Source: Stentor coeruleus
Taxonomy: Eukaryota; Ciliophora; Heterotrichea; Heterotrichida; Stentoridae
NCBI GenBank assembly: GCA_001970955.1
Contig: MPUH01000633.1
Coordinates: 1 to 42,415, forward strand
Length of the DNA: 42,415 bases
Reading direction: 5' to 3'
Shown: positions 9,183 through 21,700 of the stretch, piece by piece
How the letters are laid out: the number at the start of each line of letters is the position of its first letter
Numbering within the stretch: position 1 is the first letter of the stretch
Translations under genes and position numbers: made by a program
Notes under the pieces: generated by a model
Databases searched by the model: none
What the model was told of the DNA's origin: nothing
Seen by the model: only the letters and a program-made list of their open reading frames with translations

Positions 9183-12100
9183 CTAAACAAACCTAATCCA
9201 CTCTTCAGGCTTAATCAAAGATACAAACATAGGCGACTCAAGCTTTTCCCTAACTTCCTCATGAAAAACTCCAAAAACAAAAGTTTCTTTCAATAAATGT
9301 TGCATATTCTCTTTACTAACAAAACTTTTATTTTCTTCACACTTATAATCCATTTCCAACAATACTGATTCATGACAACCAGAAATAGCAAAATCACAGT
9401 TCTCAGAATTGATTTTAAAACCTTCAATCCAAGGTATTCCCCATTCTATAATTTTAACAAAACATGGAACCCATAATTCATCATAAAATGCTTCAACTGG
9501 TCTTAAAGCTTTTATAAGATTGTCTATATTATAAAACAAGTCTGTTTTCCCATATTTCATTCCTTGAATAAGTTCTTGGGTTAAATCAGGAGATTTTATA
9601 AAAAATATTCTTATATTTGGGTTATTAGTTTGGATGATATACATGTCGGTATCAGATTCTCCTTTTTGTATTTTGATTTTTTTAGATTTAAACATAAGGT
9701 ATTTGTATTTGATGTTGTTAAGTATATGAGTGACAAAGCTGCAGCCAGAAATATTGATGTTTATAGGTAGAATAGATAAAGAAACTTGATCTTTACATGT
9801 GGATAAACGATTAAAATTATATTCTTGGCATATTTTTTGGGCTTCATTTGGGGTTATATTAGGAAAATTGTATATTAAAGGGTACTTAAGGTAACCCAGC
9901 GATAAAAGTATTTCTAGCATCTCATTAACATCTCTTTGTAGCCTGATTGAAATATCATCATTGATCTCTAAAAAGGGAGTTTTTGATAGAAAAGTGCTTA
10001 AAAGGGCACTAATCAAACAGTGTCTGTTCCCAACTTCAATCATTTCTCTAGGCAATTTACTGTTTGTATCACATGAATTTGCTGTTTCCAACATAATATA
10101 AGCATTTACTATCATTTTTAATGGATCATAAAATACTTCATTTACTCTTTTATCTTTACTTTTATACTCAATTATATGACTTACCATCTGATCATGTTCA
10201 AAATTCTTCTTCTTCAAAAACTTCATCACAACAGAATTTAACGATAAACTTTTAAACTGATATACAAAACTCTGTGTATTAAATTTCACTATATTACTCA
10301 AATTCAATAATAAATCCTCATATAAAGAAATATTCATAAATGATACATGATGGACTATTGTAAAATTATTTCTTAAAGAATATATGATAAGACCTGAAAT
10401 TTTTTCTTCAACAGTTAGCCAAAAGTATTTTGGGTTGTTAGTTTTTTCAATCTCATCTTCAAGTTCATGAAAATCAAAGATAAAATTTTTATATTCTTCA
10501 GGGAGATTTGATGTGTATTTAATATAAAGTTCTATAAAGTTTTCTTCATTTACTTGGATTTGTTGGGTTTTACAGTTTTTTAAAGTTCTTATGTTTTTGT
10601 TTAAAGTTATGCTGTTTTCATCAATGTTTTCATGAGCTTTATTGTTGCTTATGAGGACAGAAGAACTTTGTTGGATAAAAGATGTGTTTTTAAGATTCTT
10701 GTTTTTTTCGGAAGTTTGTGAATCGTTATCGCTTTTGATTTCGTTTGGGCTATGGACACCTNGTTTTTTTCGGAAGTTTGTGAATCGTTATCGCTTTTGA
10801 TTTCGTTTGGGCTATGGACACCTGGAGTAAAAATTTCTAATGCGTAATCCTCAACTTCTTCAATGGTTTTGTTGTTAAGCTTTGTGTTTATGATAAGACT
10901 CGCTTTTTTTGATATGCCGATACTGCTTTTTGCCAAGAGCTGAACCCATTCTTCAGAAACAAATTCTTCAAGGCAGTAGGTGTAGATGGTTTCAGCAAGT
11001 CTTTCGAACTCCATGTTTTTTGAGATTCTTGATAGACGTTTTTGAGCTTCTGGGTTGCGGACATGCTTTGATTTTTCTTTGATTTCAGATTCTAGTATTT
11101 CTTCACACATAGTTTTGATTTTAGAATTACTAATCTCTTGCTCAATCAAATTCCTTAGTATCCCTTCAATCAAATTATTATTATGAAACTTTTTAGCTTT
11201 TTCTGAGCTGATATCATTCTGTACCTCCATAAATGTTGTCTTAGTAACATCTTTAACAATATTATTAACAATAACCAAATATTTAGAAAGTATACTATTG
11301 GCGAAATATTCATTCACAACCTCATTTACAACATTTTCAATTACTCTAATAATAACTTCAAATATGTATTTTTCTGAATAAACTTGCGCTATTTGTTTGT
11401 TTTCATTAATAGTCTTGCTTTTATTTTGAATAATCGGCAAATTGTTTCCTAGGATTTTATTCGTCGATGGTAAACTGTTGAAGTCGTCATTTTTCATGAT
11501 TTCTTGTTGAATTTTCATAACTTCTCCAATGACTTCTTTAGGTAGTAAAATATAAACTTTCCCTTTTTCCTTGTGGATTTTGTGTGTGGATTTACCTTTT
11601 GAAGATTTTTGATTTTCACTAGTAAGTTCCCTAGTTACAGAAGTAAGAAAAGGGTCAGATTTAGTTAAAGGAAAAAGCACAGCCAATGAAGTCTCAACTA
11701 AAAAGTCGCAGCTTTCTTTAACTTCCATAAAAATATCAGAATTTTTATAATGAAAACACACAGGTTTATCAATTGATGTATTAACAGATTTCATATTATC
11801 TTTCCAAGACTTAACCATATCTACCATGTTTATCGTTAGCAAAATATGTGTTGATAAACTTTCAGCACACTCTTTGACTACATTTTTAATTTTGACCCAG
11901 TTTGAATTTTCAGATAAATACACACACATTTCTCTTATTGCGCTAAGGCTATCTTCCCAAGATTTAACTGCTTGTAAAGCTGATATAAGTAAAGAGTTTT
12001 TCCTGTCTAATCCTTCTTGTTCATCAGTAATAAATTTTGATACTTTTTGATTTGAAAGTAATGACATTTGATCTTTATATGTTTTGATAATAGCTTTTGG

Positions 12101-12376
12101 CACTTTGTTTTGTTTTAGGCTTTTTACAAATTTTTCTATAAGATTGTCAATTTGCTGAGATGTAAGAAAATCTACATTTTTGGCTGAAAAGCAATCTTGA
12201 TGCTGCATACTTTTCTGCAAACGCTGGATTTTAGTAGTAGAAAACATATCGTATGGAGATTTTGAACGATTTATAAACCTTGCATACATTGGTGATTTAT
12301 TTTTGTAAACTTTTGTATGTATTGCATCAGTAGATTTCAAGTGTTTCCTTTTACTAACTATTTCAGATTTATTCAT
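9183..12376 (-). CDS. Large unrecognised protein, about 1043 aa, split by an assembly artefact
   Basis: As assembled this appears as two genes. An N at 10762 between two identical 61-bp copies breaks the frame. Removing one copy plus the N (62 nt) makes the frame run without a stop from the ATG at 12376 to TAG at 9183, 1044 codons. The apparent start of the downstream piece (Met at 10337) is internal. A TTG lies 15 nt upstream of the chosen ATG and was not used. The N-terminal half (to about residue 540) is helical and rich in Lys, Ser and Asn, with no domain I know. The C-terminal half looks more globular, with hydrophobic strands and a Cys- and Trp-containing end (WGIPWIEGF, FAISGCHES). There is no membrane segment. 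The function is unknown; a conserved ciliate protein is likely. Confidence 0.8.
10701..10823. repeat. Duplicated contig overlap around a single N (61 bp x2)
   Basis: Positions 10701-10761 and 10763-10823 are identical by eye, with one N at 10762. The 62-nt offset shifts the frame of the gene through it and makes one gene look like two. It has the same structure as the sites at 1958 and 37814. Confidence 0.9.
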
Positions 12377-13191
12377 AATTATATTGTTCAAAAATATTAT
12401 TTTGGTATTCTTTTATAACCAGTGCTTTTATTTAAAACTATAGGTTTTATGGAATTATGACTTGATATTATATTAGAAAGATTTTTTTATTATATAAAAC
12501 TTATAGGAAAATTTTAGGAATTTTTTCAGTAGAAAAATTAAGTGTTTTTTTGGTAAGATGCGGGATTAGGATAAAAGATTATTGGCGAAATTAAAGATAA
12601 GGTTAATAATAAATGCAGGTTACACAAGAAAGTATTTAAACTGATAATTTAATTAGATAAATTATAAAATTTTAGGATTTTTTAATTAAAAGCATAGAGT
12701 AGGATCCATAGGGACAGAAAGGTTTAATTTTATAAGATTATCATAACCAATACGACATTAATGCTTAGTCAAAACATTATCATAAGTAATATGATTTAAA
12801 AGTATTCAAAACAAATCATAAAACATAACCTTAAAAGCCCATCCAAATAATTATATAAACAATTTTCATCTATCCTAACAACATCATATAATATACAAAA
12901 TATTAATATTTTAATTAATATATTTATTAACAAAAGCATCTAAATCTTCTCGTCTACATAAAAAACCTAACACCTATTATTCCTTCCACACCCTAAAACA
13001 TAAAAAACCCTTAAAAAACCCCTACTCCTTTCATCAACCCTAATTAAAAATACCCATTCATTATCCCAAAAATCCTCCACCTTCTACACCCAATAATCAT
13101 AAAACCTTCAAAATCAAAACCTGAAAACATCAAAACCAGCTACCCATCTTATCTTCCATATAAATACTAATTACTAATTCTTCATTAATCA
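12377..13191. other. Long divergent intergenic region
   Basis: About 800 nt between two divergent genes, one of the two longest gaps in the window. It should hold both promoters, but no known core element could be identified. The plus strand is G-richer near 12540-12720. It then becomes extremely G-poor: 12961-13080 contains no G at all. A weak direct similarity (ATTATCATAA near 12739 and 12777) is probably chance. Confidence 0.6.
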
Positions 13192-16100
13192 ATGCTTCAA
13201 TATTTCCTCCTAGTTCTCCAAATAACCGCTCTTAAAACCCAGTTCATCCCATTATCCCAAGGTCCACCAAAAGAACGTAAAGGTTCATCTCTGATCTTCC
13301 ATCCAACTCTAAATGAAATTTTTGTTTTTGGTGGTAGCGAAAAGACAGAAAATCTATTCTTTGACATTTGGAGTTATAGTCTTACAAGTAACATATGGAA
13401 AGAATATCAACCATTATCAGAAACCAAACCATGTAAAGAATATTTAGCTGGACGTTATGCCTGTGCAAGTTTTTTCCACCAAGATGAGATTTTCATATAT
13501 GGGGGGAATTCAAACCTAGGGCCATTAAAGGATTTATGGAAATTTGACCCAAGTACTTATACATGGTCTAGTATAAGTACAATTAATAATCCACGTACAA
13601 GGTTTATGTCTTCTTATTGTGATTATTATAAGGATGATAAACACTTTCTAGCGATATACGGCGGGTATATACAAGGGGGTTTAGGACCAAGACTTTATAT
13701 GTGATTTATATACAGCTTGGATTTGATAAACTTTATATGGACTTTTCATGGTTTTGGACCTTTTGGAAGTGCTGCTGCCGGATTAGTTTATTATGAAGAC
13801 TCGTTATATCTTACTGGTGGACTCTGTAACTGTACTAATTTAACAGCTATACCAAATACAGAAACCCATAAATATAACCTTAAAAACTTGTCATGGCAAT
13901 CACTAAACACAACAAAAAACTATATATCAAGGTCTTTATTCGGATATACACAATGGGAAAATTATCTATACAATTTCTATGGATGGAGCGATACTAACTA
14001 TTTCTTAGAACTTTCAATAATGCGTTTAAACCTAAAAACTCTTATCTGGGAAGAAATCCTAACTAATAATTATATACAAAAAACCCAATATTATGGATTC
14101 GCACAAGCTAATAATTCATTCTATATTTTCGGAGGCAGTGATACAAAAACAGTCACAAACAGTCTTATAAAATATTCATTCTCATCTTCTGAGTTCGAAA
14201 CTATTGAGAATATATATTTAACACCTTTATCTATAAGTAACTCATGTATGGTAGCAATGACAAATTTCATTTATTTATTCGGAGGGATGGTTGGGTCTAT
14301 AAAATTAAATGATCTTTGGAGATATGATGTTATAGAAAACATATGGGAAAAACTTAAAACCTATGGTGAAATCCCATCACCAAGATCTCATGCTGGAGCT
14401 GCAGCTGAAGGTCATACAATGATAATTTGGGGTGGTAAAGATACTTATAGGTATTTTAATGATGCTTATAAATATAATGGTTTAACAAAAACTTGGAAAC
14501 TTTTATTATATAATGGGTCGAATTCAAGTCCACGTTATGGGGTTTGTGTGACAATAAGTCTTCCATATGTTTATATTATAGGTGGGGATACAGTTGATGG
14601 TGCTTCAAGTGTACTTTGGGAATATGATATAAACCAAGAAAAATATACGATAATAGACTCTAGTACAAGATTTATCCAAGGATTTGGGCATTCTTGTGAA
14701 CTAAGAAATGAAAACAAACAATTGTTTTTATATTTGGTTTATGGGACTGGAGATGGGGATACACCATTAGGTTATGTTTATAAATACAATTTTCATAGCA
14801 AATTCTGGGTTAAAATCAGAGACCCTGGGCTTAGTCCTGATAACAGAAGTAGAGCTGTAGTTAAAATTCTTGGTAAAAAAGCTTATGTTTTTGGAGGACA
14901 AACTTGGGCTACTAAAGCTTATTCTGATGTGTTGGAAATTGGTTTAGATGATGGTTTTGTTAGAAAAACTGATAGTTTACCTGTTGAGGTGTATTTGGCA
15001 GGATTTACGTATTTGGGTAGCAAGGTTTATATATATGGTGGAGGGACGGTTTTTGAAGGTACGATTAGATTTCTTGTCCCAAATCATAATTTTTTGTATG
15101 TTGATATGTTTTCATTATGCGATGATGATTGTAAAATGATTTGCAGTCCTGGGACTTTTCAGGCTAATGGAACTGTGTGTAATCTGTGTGAACCTGGAAG
15201 TTATTCTATGAATTATGGGACTGATAAATGCGTATTGTGTCCTCCAGGAACTTATAACAACAATTATGGTTCTAATACTAATAGGCAATGCCTTCCATGT
15301 GATGAAGGGTATTTTAATAGTCTTTATGGGCAGACTCATTGTAGAAAGTGCTTGGAATCATATGTTTGTCCTATTGGGACTATATATCCAAGCGAATCTT
15401 CGTTAAAAGATTTAGTTTCTTCAATACAACCACCTTTGTACTCAAGACCTACAGCCCAAGCTAATAAAATCGCCCTTCAAGTCCAAATGTCGTTTGTGTC
15501 GTTAGGGGTTTTGATAATCTTTATAGTCATTTGCACCCCGAAAATACGGAAAAAAGTTATTAACTTTGATATTTACTCTTTGTCACATAATTACAATCTT
15601 AATCAACCACTTTATTTTAAAAAAACTTTCTTTGGCTCAGTTTTTACGATTATTTTCATAGTCTTTGCAATCATAATAACATCTCAAGCTATTGTTATAT
15701 ATATAAAAGACAATATATTTGAAACCAAAACCTTAATGCCACTTGTAGTCTTAGAAAAAGAGGTTTCGAGGTTTTTGGGGAACTTTACTGCTAGTGTTAA
15801 ATTGTATAATTATGGAGGAATGTGTATAGAAAATGATTTTTGTGTTGATGATATTTCTATAAAAACTACAAAAATTAATATAGGAAAATCTGAGATCATA
15901 TGTGTAAAAGAAAAATACGATTGTGCTATATTTTACTATTGTAAAAACTGTGAAATTAAATCAGATAGCAAAATAACATTTACTTTAAAAGAAATAAACA
16001 GTTACACAACAGCGATTAAAGCTAATCTAACATCAAGTTCATCAATACCTAGTGAAATCAGTAGTATTGAAATTATAAAAGTCGCTAGTAAAAATGAGTT

Positions 16101-16608
16101 ATTTAGAGGTGAAACACCAACTAAGTTTTATTTCACAATAACTCCATCATACTACAAATCCCAAACTGATTCAGCAACAGGATATCACATCGCATCTGAA
16201 AAATTTCCTAAAGCCGGTTCATCTTATACACCCTCAGACCTCGGTTTCACATCATATCTTTCTATTGAATTTACCTTAACCAAAGCATTAAATGGTCTAT
16301 ATACATCCCGTCTTCCTATTCAAACACAACTTGTCCTACTTATGGCTATATTAGGTACAGTTCCAGGAATTATGAGTATAAATGGTTCAATAATGTCATT
16401 TATAGAATCAAATTATATCAGTTATTCTATAAAAAGAAACAAAAAACACTCAATGAAACAATTAGTTCGCAATAGAAAAACAGCTTCAGTTTCTTTTAAA
16501 CGTAATACAATCCCAGTGTATTCAAAAACTACTGAAAATCCTATTTTTACAGATGTGCTTGGGGACATAACATTGAATATTTCATATATAACGAGTATAT
16601 CCAAATAA
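13192..16608 (+). CDS. Kelch-repeat membrane protein with cysteine-rich GCC2/GCC3-like region; one 15-nt intron
   Basis: Exons 13192-13700 and 13716-16608 give 1133 aa. The N-terminus (MLQYFLLVLQITALK) looks like a signal peptide. About ten kelch-type strands with GG follow (IFVFGG, IFIYGG, YLTGG, YIFGG, YLFGG, IIWGG, YIIGG, YVFGG, YIYGG), forming one or two beta-propellers over roughly residues 25-620. Next comes a Cys-rich stretch with repeats like CEPGSYSMNYG and CPPGTYNNNYG, typical of GCC2/GCC3 (ephrin-receptor-like) modules. Three hydrophobic segments follow near residues 760, 811 and 1041, then a basic tail. A secreted-side propeller anchored in the membrane, possibly a surface or adhesion receptor, is inferred. 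Ciliates carry large families of such proteins. The joined codon at the intron is ATC, and the frame is continuous to TAA. Confidence 0.85.
13701..13715 (+). other. 15-nt intron (kelch gene)
   Basis: The sequence is GTGATTTATATACAG. It lies after the second base of a codon, and unspliced reading meets TGA at once. Removal joins two frames that both encode kelch-type sequence. GT-AG ends and the length match the other three introns here. Confidence 0.9.
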
Positions 16609-16650
16609 CAGAAAATATATGAAAATTATAATAAAATACATTAGATAAAT

Positions 16651-17346
16651 ATGAAAGGGAAACTGTATAAGTCTAAACCTTTATCGCCGAAAAATGAAGT
16701 CCTTGAGTTTTTCCTTAAGAAATCCAAACCTTGGGAAGAAAAAACAGAAAAAGTTTATACATGGAAGTCGAGCATCCCTAATAAGTGGATAAACCTAAAA
16801 GGTGAAGAGTTCTTCAAACATGTTTCAGAGGTGAGTACTCCCAAGTTATCAATAGAAATCCTTCAGAATACAAAAAAGTACATGCATCAGTTAAGAATTC
16901 ATAGTCAAGAAAGCATTAGAAGGTCTTCTCCAAAACATAGTGAGGGAAAACCTAGAGAAAGTCTAACACAGTCTTTTATAAGACGCTTTTCATTACCATC
17001 TAATCAACAGTCTCCTGATAAAAATCTACTTATTGAAGGAGATTCTACTCCATATATCGCAACACAACAATCACGTATTGGCACAGCAAAAGACCCTAGA
17101 AGCACTTTTAACTCTTTTACAAATAACGTTCAAATTGATGACTTTTTAAAAAGATTCGATAAAAAACCTATGACAAGAGAACACCCTTTAGTTAATAGAG
17201 GATTGTTTGGATGGAAACTTAAACAGTTAAGAGCTATTAAAAATCAAGGGAAGCAAAATAATTATTGCCAGATTTTCAATGTTAAAAAAATCACGGATAA
17301 TGTTTTTGAAAGTGGAAGTGCTAAAAGATTGCAATCTTTTGGATAG
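16651..17346 (+). CDS. Basic low-complexity protein, 231 aa, unknown
   Basis: Not recognised. The ATG is 42 nt after the kelch gene stop and the gene ends TAG. The protein is strongly basic. An N-terminal part has several Trp-containing patches (KPWEEKTEKVYTWKSS, NKWINLKG), followed by a Ser/Arg/Gln-rich middle that looks disordered and phosphorylation-prone. The end contains a more ordered segment, RGLFGWKLKQLRAIKNQ. There is no membrane segment or known motif. The open frame, an ATG context like its neighbours and a Trp-containing, non-repetitive sequence support a real gene. Confidence 0.65.
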   Translation: MKGKLYKSKPLSPKNEVLEFFLKKSKPWEEKTEKVYTWKSSIPNKWINLKGEEFFKHVSEVSTPKLSIEILQNTKKYMHQLRIHSQESIRRSSPKHSEGKPRESLTQSFIRRFSLPSNQQSPDKNLLIEGDSTPYIATQQSRIGTAKDPRSTFNSFTNNVQIDDFLKRFDKKPMTREHPLVNRGLFGWKLKQLRAIKNQGKQNNYCQIFNVKKITDNVFESGSAKRLQSFG

Positions 17347-17711
17347 ATTTTAATATAATTAAATTAAGTGAAGATATGGTTTTTTTATAGGAAGTTGGGG
17401 ATAAAGGATATGAGAATGAGAGATGAATCAGTTAAAAAAATGAAGAAGAAGATATTATTAGTTAGGAATTAAATAAATATGATCTTGCTGGCTATAGGAA
17501 AAGTCTATAATAGTGGCCTATACCCATAAATGAGAAAGAACTTATGTCAATAACCCAACTTTTATTGCCAAGATTTATGAATTTCAAGTGAATAAGAGCT
17601 CATAAAAATAGTCTATCAAGCAGATTATCGAGCCTTTACCTACGGTAGATATCACTTAGGCTCATACTAAATTATTATTTATATTAACAATATCATTACT
17701 AGGATAATGAA
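17347..17711. other. Intergenic region containing a second coding-like relic
   Basis: A 365-nt gap between two plus-strand genes. Most of it (17436-17648) reads like decayed coding sequence and is listed separately. An inverted repeat, GAGCCT (17630-17635) with AGGCTC (17658-17663) and an inner TACC/GGTA pair, lies at its 3' end. Confidence 0.5.
17436..17648 (+). pseudogene. Possible decayed coding sequence with in-frame stops
   Basis: In the frame starting at 17436 the translation looks protein-like: NEEEDIIS, then ELNKYDLAGYRKSL, then WPIPINEKELMSITQLLLP, RFMNFK and IRAHKNSLSS. It is broken by TAG, a TAA-TAG pair, TGA and a final TAG. No start codon or flanking exon is evident and no 15-nt GT-AG segment removes the stops. 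The mixed, non-repetitive amino acid content argues against chance AT-rich translation, but the tract is only 71 codons. No parent family was recognised. Confidence 0.3.
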
Positions 17712-18665
17712 ATGGCTGTTATTATAATAAAAAAAATGAAAGCGCCAGAAATTATAAATCGCTATAGTGATTTCTCTCAAACATCAGAGAGGGTTTCTAA
17801 TATCAGCTTATCAAGCCAGCCTTTTTCAAAACTCCACAAATCCATCAACTCTAGTTCAAAAAAAGTAAACATTATAGAAAAGATGATTAAAGACATAAAA
17901 CAAATGAGGTATATTAAAGGATATCATGAAGCAATGATCATTGCAAAAAAGTTGAAAATGGAAAACAATAAAGGAAATGTGTTTGAAAGGCTTTTCCATC
18001 ATGCAGAAATAAAACAAGCGATGTTTGAACATATGAATAAAATAAGGGAAAATTCAAATCTTTCTCCAAAATCTGCACTTAAAAGGACTTCAAATGTCTT
18101 TAATCGTTTATACGAAAGCAGCGAATTGAATTTATCTTGTATTAGAAGTGAAAGTCAAGAAAACAGATTATCATTAACACCAAGAGCTAGAAAATCATCT
18201 TTAAAAGTATATTTTAATCTGACATCCTCATTACCTTCATCTAATAAATCTAGTCCTACAGCTTTAAACCAATCACAAAAATCTGGAGAACCAAGTGATT
18301 CCTTTTCTTTTCATGAAGACTTCTCGAGAACTCTTAAAAAATCTTTTAAGAATGAACAAAAAAGTCCAAAATGTCAGACAGCAAGAGTTACTACAAAAAA
18401 GAAAGTTCCTATAAATAAAATGCTAGCCAAGAACTTGTTGTCGAAAATGTCAAAATCAAATCCATCGATGGTTAGAAATAATGCTAAAATCAATTCATTA
18501 GCTAAAGTTAAAAGCTCTGATATACCAATTTCTAAACAAAATATGAAAATAAGCATAACCACAGAAGAAGAGTTTTTAGAACGCGAGAGGATGAAACTTG
18601 CTAAGCTAAAAGAAGAAAATGATGAAATTGAAAAAGCTTATGGGATACCTAGAGTAGTTAACTAA
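17712..18665 (+). CDS. Basic Ser/Lys-rich protein, 317 aa, unknown
   Basis: Not recognised. The ATG at 17712 is the first in frame, but it gives an odd AVIIIKK leader. The second Met (17736, MKAPEIINRY) may be the true start. Residues about 50-120 are predicted to be helical (IEKMIKDIKQMRYIKGYHEA). The middle is Ser/Pro-rich and probably disordered (SSLPSSNKSSPT), and the C-terminal 45 residues form a charged helix (EEEFLERERMKLAKLKEE). There is no membrane segment or enzymatic motif. The content suggests a cytoskeletal or regulatory protein, without direct evidence. It ends TAA, 87 nt before the convergent TPR gene. Confidence 0.7.
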   Translation: MAVIIIKKMKAPEIINRYSDFSQTSERVSNISLSSQPFSKLHKSINSSSKKVNIIEKMIKDIKQMRYIKGYHEAMIIAKKLKMENNKGNVFERLFHHAEIKQAMFEHMNKIRENSNLSPKSALKRTSNVFNRLYESSELNLSCIRSESQENRLSLTPRARKSSLKVYFNLTSSLPSSNKSSPTALNQSQKSGEPSDSFSFHEDFSRTLKKSFKNEQKSPKCQTARVTTKKKVPINKMLAKNLLSKMSKSNPSMVRNNAKINSLAKVKSSDIPISKQNMKISITTEEEFLERERMKLAKLKEENDEIEKAYGIPRVVN

Positions 18666-18752
18666 AATATACGTTTATTAAACCCCATAAACTTATATCT
18701 TTATCAAAACCCTAATCAATAATCTCAATTCCATAATTCTAACATATTTAAC

Positions 18753-21700
18753 TTAATTGCACATTTCCTTAATCCTCCTCAAAATCGTTTCAGGAACCTC
18801 ATCCTGGCTTTTGCTATCGCTTTCATTAAAATCATCAACCTCATCATCATCTTGACTTTGCAAATACAAACTTTCCTTTTCCTCACTAGTATTCCTCCTC
18901 ATTAACACCCCTGATTTTGCAGTTTTTTTCTGTTTAGGATTTAGTTCAGTAGTGCTTATTGTCTGAGAAATTGGTTCATGTTCAATTTCAACCATTTTAT
19001 CAGTAAACATTATTGACCCTTTATTTCTCCTAAGCCATGGAGGTTCAGGTTTTGAAGCCATATGTTCAATTTTAAAATAATCCAAAACTTTATTTTCTAT
19101 AGTAAATTCTATTGGAGGTAATAAAGGTTTTGGTAAACATATAGCAGGTCGAAGCATAACTTTTTTATATGTAAATGGTTGAAGTAATGGAAAACTTATA
19201 GCTAAGCTGTTGGTAGTGTTTAATGGTTTTATAATAAGTTGTTGTTTGTTTAGAAATGGTGTTACAGTTTCAGGATCACATTTATAAGCTTCTTCTATGA
19301 GTTTTTGCCCTGATTTTTGGTTTTTTAATTCTAAGTTTACTAGGCCGCAAAGGAAGAGCAGTTGGCCTTTGTGCTTTTTGTTGAGGATTTTGGACAGGTC
19401 GTTGAAGATGTCGAAAGTTTTTTGTTTGTTTGATTTTATGTAGCATAAAGCAATGTTGTAAAGCACTTCGCAGTTCTGCTCTTCAAGTGACAAAGCTTCG
19501 TCTGATGGGAGTTTTTTACCTCTTTTTTGCAGCAACTCAATAATACTTTGGAAATTCGCTATAGCCTCTTCAAATCTTTCAAGATACAAAAAAAACACCC
19601 CTTCATACCACAACACCATCTTCTTATCAAAAATATTTCCATTTTTCTCCTTAAACCTCTCAATTTTACCTAAAGCTCCAACAAAATCCTTAGGACTTTC
19701 TTTAGCTACCATCGATATAAACTGAAGTATTTCTCTATCAAACCTAATCTCATCATTTCCATTCCAACTATCAAGGACAATATTAAATTCATTAATAGCC
19801 ATTTCAATATCATATTGTAAAATATAAGCTTTTGCTTTTAATATTCCAGCTTCAGCAGTATATTCAATACTATTAGCATTTTCTAATGAAGCTAAAGCCC
19901 CAGAAAATGAACTTGAATGCATTAAGACAATAGCTGTTTGAATATATGGTTTAGGTGATGATTCATTTAAACTAACAAGTTTTTGATAATCCATATAAGC
20001 CATATCAGAATCATCTATTAAATAAGCACATCGTCCTCTAAAATCATAAACATAATCTAAAGCGTCATTTAATTGAATTGCTACAGAAAAGTCACTTATT
20101 GCTTCAGAGTAATTGTTTAATGAAGCATGACAAAGACCTCTAAAAACATAGTGTTCTGGGAGATTTTCATCTGCTTTTTCTATACTAAATTTCGCATCTT
20201 CTAAAGCTAAAGCGAATTTACCTAATAAATACCTGATAATTCCTCGATAAAAATATACTTCACCATCTTTCCGCATAGTCGCTGCTTTTTCTAGTGTTTC
20301 TTCACATTTTTCTATTGTTCCAGTTTCAATTGTATCGAGTTGGCTTTTGTTTTCTAATAATAAAGAACTTTGTAGCAGCAAGGGCTCGGGCTTGGTTGGG
20401 AAAATCCCCGCAGCTTTTTTGAAATATGTATTGGCTGATGATAAATCATGTCTTTCAGCAGAAAGATACCCTTGGATAAGTTCAAAATTGTATAGACTAG
20501 CTTTTGATACTTCACCTGAGTTTAAAGCGAGTTTAAGATATTTCATAGCTTTTGTAAAAAGTTTTAATGAACAGTTTGCGAAACCGAGGTATTCGTAGCA
20601 ACTTGGTAGATGCTCTTCGTTTCCATGTTTTTTCCTGATGATTTTGTTGAAACACCCAATACCTTCTTTGAATTTGCGTTTTACTAAGAAAATTACCCCT
20701 TCTGCGTAGATTTTCAAGGTTTTTTGTTCAGGGAGGATGTTGCTGGATACACGATCAAACTGATGAATGGCCCCATAGAAGTCTTTTTCTTTAATTTTTA
20801 TATACCCTAAATAATAAACAGCTCGGTTCGTAAACTCTGATTTTTTATCATATTTTATAGCCTGTTCAAAGCATAAAACAGCATCTGAATATTGGTTTAG
20901 TTCTAAAAGCACTTTACCTTTACCAAAAAACCCTTCAGCTGAGTCCGGATGTTGTTCCAAAATCATATCATAATCCCCTAAAGCTTGAGAAACTTTCCTC
21001 TGCGCCACAAGCAACTCAGCTCTTTTTAATGCAGCCTGGACAAAACATCCTTCAAAAGTTAAAGCCTGACTCAAAATCTTATACGCCGTAGTCGAGTCGC
21101 CAATTTTATCTAAACTTTCAGCCATGCCAATAAGCGCTAGCCCATCTTCCACATTTAGCGCTAAAGCTTTTCTAAAATCACTTAAAGCTTTATCATATCT
21201 TTGTTGAGTATTATACAAATTCCCTCTTAATATATACCCTTTAGCAAATTTAGGAAAGTGGTAAATGCTTTTAGAAATATGCCTAACTGCAGTTACCACA
21301 TCATTGATTTTTTCAAAACAAATTGCGATGAGGTAGTATGTAAACTTATTGTAAATTGGGTCTATGTTGATAACTTTTAATAGATCAGGTATGGCCATAC
21401 GATAATGAGTAAGTTTATAATAACACATTCCTCTGAAATAAAGACTTTCTAAATGATTTTCTTCTAGTGATTGGATTGTGGAAAATGTGTTTATAGCACC
21501 TTCGTAGTTTTGGTTGTGGACTTCTTCGCGGCCTAATTCCATAAGTTCATCTGTTTTTTGGAGTTTGAGTGGAGAGGATTCAGGGATTAGGTGTTTGTAA
21601 TGGCGCTCTGAGAGAAAATTTCGCTTTTTTACTGAACGGCCGTATAGAGACATTGACCGGTTAACTGAAGGTGAAAGTTTTCTGTATCCGGAATGAGATG

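Noticed and set aside
9183..10337. Serpin- or GNAT-like assignment for the C-terminal half of the large unknown gene
   Set aside because: Short segments looked vaguely similar, but no ordered set of motifs supports either family.
10649..12391. Gene model ending at 10649 and starting at TTG 12391
   Set aside because: The C-terminal residues after the N are a frameshifted reading of the duplicated segment. The first codon is TTG; the ATG at 12376 is the likely start.
17630..17663. Rho-independent-type hairpin or small RNA (GAGCCT with AGGCTC)
   Set aside because: The stem is real but short, the loop is long, and it falls at the end of the coding-like relic. Terminators of this type are not expected in a eukaryote.
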